From Temnopleurus reevesii (taxonomy: Eukaryota; Echinodermata; Echinoidea; Temnopleuroida; Temnopleuridae), in assembly GCA_036244855.1 (NCBI GenBank), contig BQKZ01001897.1:29399-93398 (forward strand): a DNA stretch of 64,000 nucleotides, read 5' to 3'. Made by a program: the position numbers and the translations under genes. Below, in pieces: positions 63,601-64,000 of this stretch. Every line of letters starts with the position of its first letter. Within the stretch, counting starts at the first letter, position 1. The notes under the pieces were generated by a model. It searched no databases and was not told the DNA's origin. It saw only the letters and a program-made list of their open reading frames with translations.

Positions 63601-63691
63601 CTGATACCTGACATGTGAATACTTTGTTTTGAGACAGTCTTGTAATGATTTCTTCATCCAGACCAAGCCGATGGATCTTTTTGCTCGCCAT
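56906..63691 (-). CDS. RAD51B: RAD51 paralogue RAD51B, first six coding exons (partial, with an in-frame stop)
   Basis: RAD51B is a RecA/RAD51-family ATPase. With RAD51C, RAD51D and XRCC2 it forms the nuclear BCDX2 complex, which helps RAD51 load on single-stranded DNA in recombinational repair. Joining 63691-63608, 62802-62689, 61571-61458, 60957-60821, 58297-58178 and 57089-56906 gives 251 codons. The start MASKKIHRLGL matches the family N-terminus (human MGSKKLKRVGL). Residues 1-75 fit the N-terminal DNA-binding domain. Walker A GPPGCGKT lies at 107-114, the YLDTESAFSAE block around 139-149, and Walker B LVILD at 205-209. All junctions are GT/AG and in phase. The human protein is about 350-384 residues, so roughly the last 100 are missing. 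Codon 229 is TAG (56974-56972) where human has Glu. Identity as RAD51B rather than another paralogue is secure from motif spelling. Whether this copy is functional is open. Confidence 0.93.
57090..58177 (-). other. RAD51B intron 5
   Basis: This is a 1.1 kb AT-rich intron with a 130 bp foldback (58015-58146) close to its 5' end. A short ATTT run lies near 57845-57865. No coding sequence is recognised. Confidence 0.85.
58015..58146. mobile_element. 130 bp foldback element, copy 1
   Basis: The ends GGCCCCAGTCACATAGGAG and CCCTATGTGACTGGGGC are inverted repeats. Inner arms carry AACATGATTCAACACAACTC and its mirror GTGTTGAATCGT. The middle TTCACAGTTAGCTGCCTTCGAA is shared with copy 2. It lies about 31 bases past the exon 5 donor. 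Confidence 0.75.
58178..58297 (-). CDS. RAD51B: RAD51B exon 5
   Basis: This is a 120-base exon. The first G completes the Arg begun in exon 4, 39 codons follow, and AG of the next Arg closes it. Acceptor is TTTTGCCAG and donor GTTAGTA. The peptide starts LVEIAQCRLPEYFSSEQ, matching human LVEIAESRFPRYFNTEE, and ends VHISVESTCSDLLQ (human VHLYRELTCDEVLQ). Confidence 0.93.
58430..58526. mobile_element. Remnant related to the 160-190 bp foldback family
   Basis: It retains TTTGCAATCGATTGCAAGTC, TGTGTTAAAATTTGCGATTGA and a GGGCC end, but lacks one arm and the core. It lies in RAD51B intron 4. Confidence 0.45.
59890..60810. repeat. Large (ATG)n trinucleotide array
   Basis: About 0.9 kb of GAT/ATG units with scattered AAT, GTT and GGT interruptions; the densest part is 60065-60810. 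Plus-strand frames read as poly-Asp, poly-Met or mixed Asp/Asn, up to 201 codons. These are repeat artefacts inside RAD51B intron 4, not genes. Confidence 0.95.
60821..60957 (-). CDS. RAD51B: RAD51B exon 4 (Walker A)
   Basis: This is a 137-base exon (45 codons plus two bases of Arg) with acceptor TTCTTCAG and donor GTGACTTG. It encodes ITGPPGCGKTQFCMM, then LATLP, SMGGLDG and YLDTESAFSAE. The P-loop lysine and threonine are intact (residues 113 and 114). It is the best conserved exon of the gene. The 5' splice site is only about 10 bases from a long (ATG)n array in intron 4. Confidence 0.97.
60958..61457 (-). other. RAD51B intron 3
   Basis: This is a 500-base AT-rich intron with GTATGG donor and CTTCAG acceptor. 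No repeat or gene is seen in it. Confidence 0.85.
61458..61571 (-). CDS. RAD51B: RAD51B exon 3
   Basis: There are 38 codons in phase 0, with acceptor TTTATGCAG and donor GTATGGT. The peptide contains PTSLRTLDQLLHGGLVSGTI followed by TE. This is the linker and first core strand just before Walker A; human has STTLSALDEALHGGVACGSL followed by TE. Confidence 0.94.
61572..62688 (-). other. RAD51B intron 2, carrying a 0.6 kb inverted-repeat element
   Basis: The intron is about 1.1 kb. More than half of it (61917-62519) is a near-intact copy of the long-inverted-repeat element also found at 2952-3563. No transposase frame is present. Confidence 0.85.
61917..62519. mobile_element. Long-inverted-repeat element, copy 2 (inside RAD51B intron 2)
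   Basis: This 603 bp copy is the reverse complement of 2952-3563. In a roughly 210-base stretch compared by eye it differs by a few substitutions and one 9-base deletion, so the two copies are young relative to the rest of the repeats here. It lies in intron 2 and leaves both splice sites untouched. Confidence 0.8.
62689..62802 (-). CDS. RAD51B: RAD51B exon 2
   Basis: There are 38 codons in phase 0, preceded by ACCATGCAG and followed by donor GTGAAGTG. The peptide begins DLLTKNRLELLRIF and ends KASRACAPQCTK, matching the human segment that ends VSRACAPKMQT. It lies in the N-terminal helical domain. Confidence 0.92.
62803..63607 (-). other. RAD51B intron 1, with a foldback element
   Basis: The intron runs from donor GTATCAG to acceptor CATGCAG and is about 0.8 kb. 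It holds the 130 bp foldback at 63441-63570 and a run of about ten C at 62951-62960. I see no other coding sequence in it. Confidence 0.85.
63441..63570. mobile_element. 130 bp foldback element, copy 2
   Basis: It shares AGCCCCATTCACAT at the left, TTCACAGTTAACTGCCTCCGAA in the middle and TCTATGTGACTGAAGG at the right with copy 1. It lies about 37 bases past the exon 1 donor of RAD51B. Confidence 0.7.
63608..63691 (-). CDS. RAD51B: RAD51B exon 1 (start codon)
   Basis: There are 28 codons from ATG at 63691-63689 to TTCACATGTCAG, then donor GTATCAG. The peptide starts MASKKIHRLGLDEE and ends KVFTCQ, collinear with human exon 1 (MGSKKLKRVGL to ILTCQ). This start is chosen because it aligns exactly with the family's first residue. 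An overlapping frame with a Met further upstream does not encode the RAD51B sequence. The 5' UTR and promoter could not be delimited. The exon ends in phase 0. Confidence 0.93.
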
Positions 63692-64000
63692 TCTGTTGGA
63701 TCGTTATCTGGGGAAAAAGTGATGGGTTGTTTAAAATATATTTCAAGTACCAAGACCCAACAAACAAAACATCACTTTATCACGTTTTTTATGCTTCATG
63801 TTTTCATGAAAAAAAATAATTAAATAAATTAGAGAATGCGAAACAAAAAGTTATTGACTTATACAATTGAAATTAAACTAAAGGTAAGCTTATCTTTAAA
63901 GCCCAAGTATAGTTTTGGTAAAAGCGAATATTTTTATCGCCAAATTTTGTCTTCAAATCTACTTAAAAAGAAACATGATATCATGAACATGTTGTACAAA
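63692..64000. other. Sequence upstream of the RAD51B start
   Basis: AT-rich sequence to the window end. It must hold the 5' UTR and perhaps the promoter, but I see no convincing TATA box, initiator or CpG-rich stretch. The transcription start could lie beyond the window. Confidence 0.4.

Overview
This is a 64 kb window of an AT-rich animal genome. It holds one gene I can recognise with confidence: the 5' part of RAD51B (a RAD51 paralogue of homologous recombination), on the minus strand at the right end. Six spliced coding exons can be read by eye between 63691 and 56906. All have GT/AG boundaries, their phases fit together, and they encode the N-terminal domain, Walker A and Walker B. RAD51B is missing from flies and nematodes. 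Its presence, together with short introns, many small foldback elements, tRNA-derived SINEs, CR1/L2-like LINE tails and long (ATG)n arrays, suggests a marine invertebrate, most plausibly an echinoderm such as a sea urchin. That assignment is an inference.

Layout. From 1 to about 56.9 kb I recognise no host protein-coding gene. This stretch is either the very long sixth intron of RAD51B plus later exons too short or diverged for me to find, or intergenic DNA. It is studded with repeats: a 0.6 kb long-inverted-repeat element (2952-3563, reverse copy 61917-62519, decayed copies near 33.3 and 42.4 kb); a 312 bp foldback family (16174 and 45149); a 160-190 bp foldback family (4345, 24445, 28439, 52916, 55166, remnant near 58.4 kb); a solo 147 bp foldback (22583); and a 130 bp foldback family (58015 and 63441). 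There are also LINE 3' ends (26647, 38869, 47822, and a frame-broken reverse-transcriptase tail at 47935-48549), tRNA-derived SINEs (42711, 45535, 48589, 49493), a 97 bp tandem array made from the SINE promoter (48874-49552), a 71 bp minisatellite (51447-52692), and several microsatellites. Between the repeats lie short blocks of higher GC, less repetitive sequence carrying homeodomain, Meis-type or CRE-type words. These could be cis-regulatory elements, but that is unproven.

The most notable points are these. (1) The otherwise well-conserved exon 6 of RAD51B carries an in-frame TAG where the human protein has Glu, which would end the protein at residue 228, after Walker B. (2) No later RAD51B exon was found in the next 56 kb. 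(3) The exon 4 splice donor sits about 10 bases from a 0.7-0.9 kb (ATG/CAT)n array. (4) Both copies of one small foldback family lie 30-40 bases past a RAD51B splice donor. (5) The internal promoter of a SINE has been amplified into a 97 bp array with a two-unit higher-order pattern.
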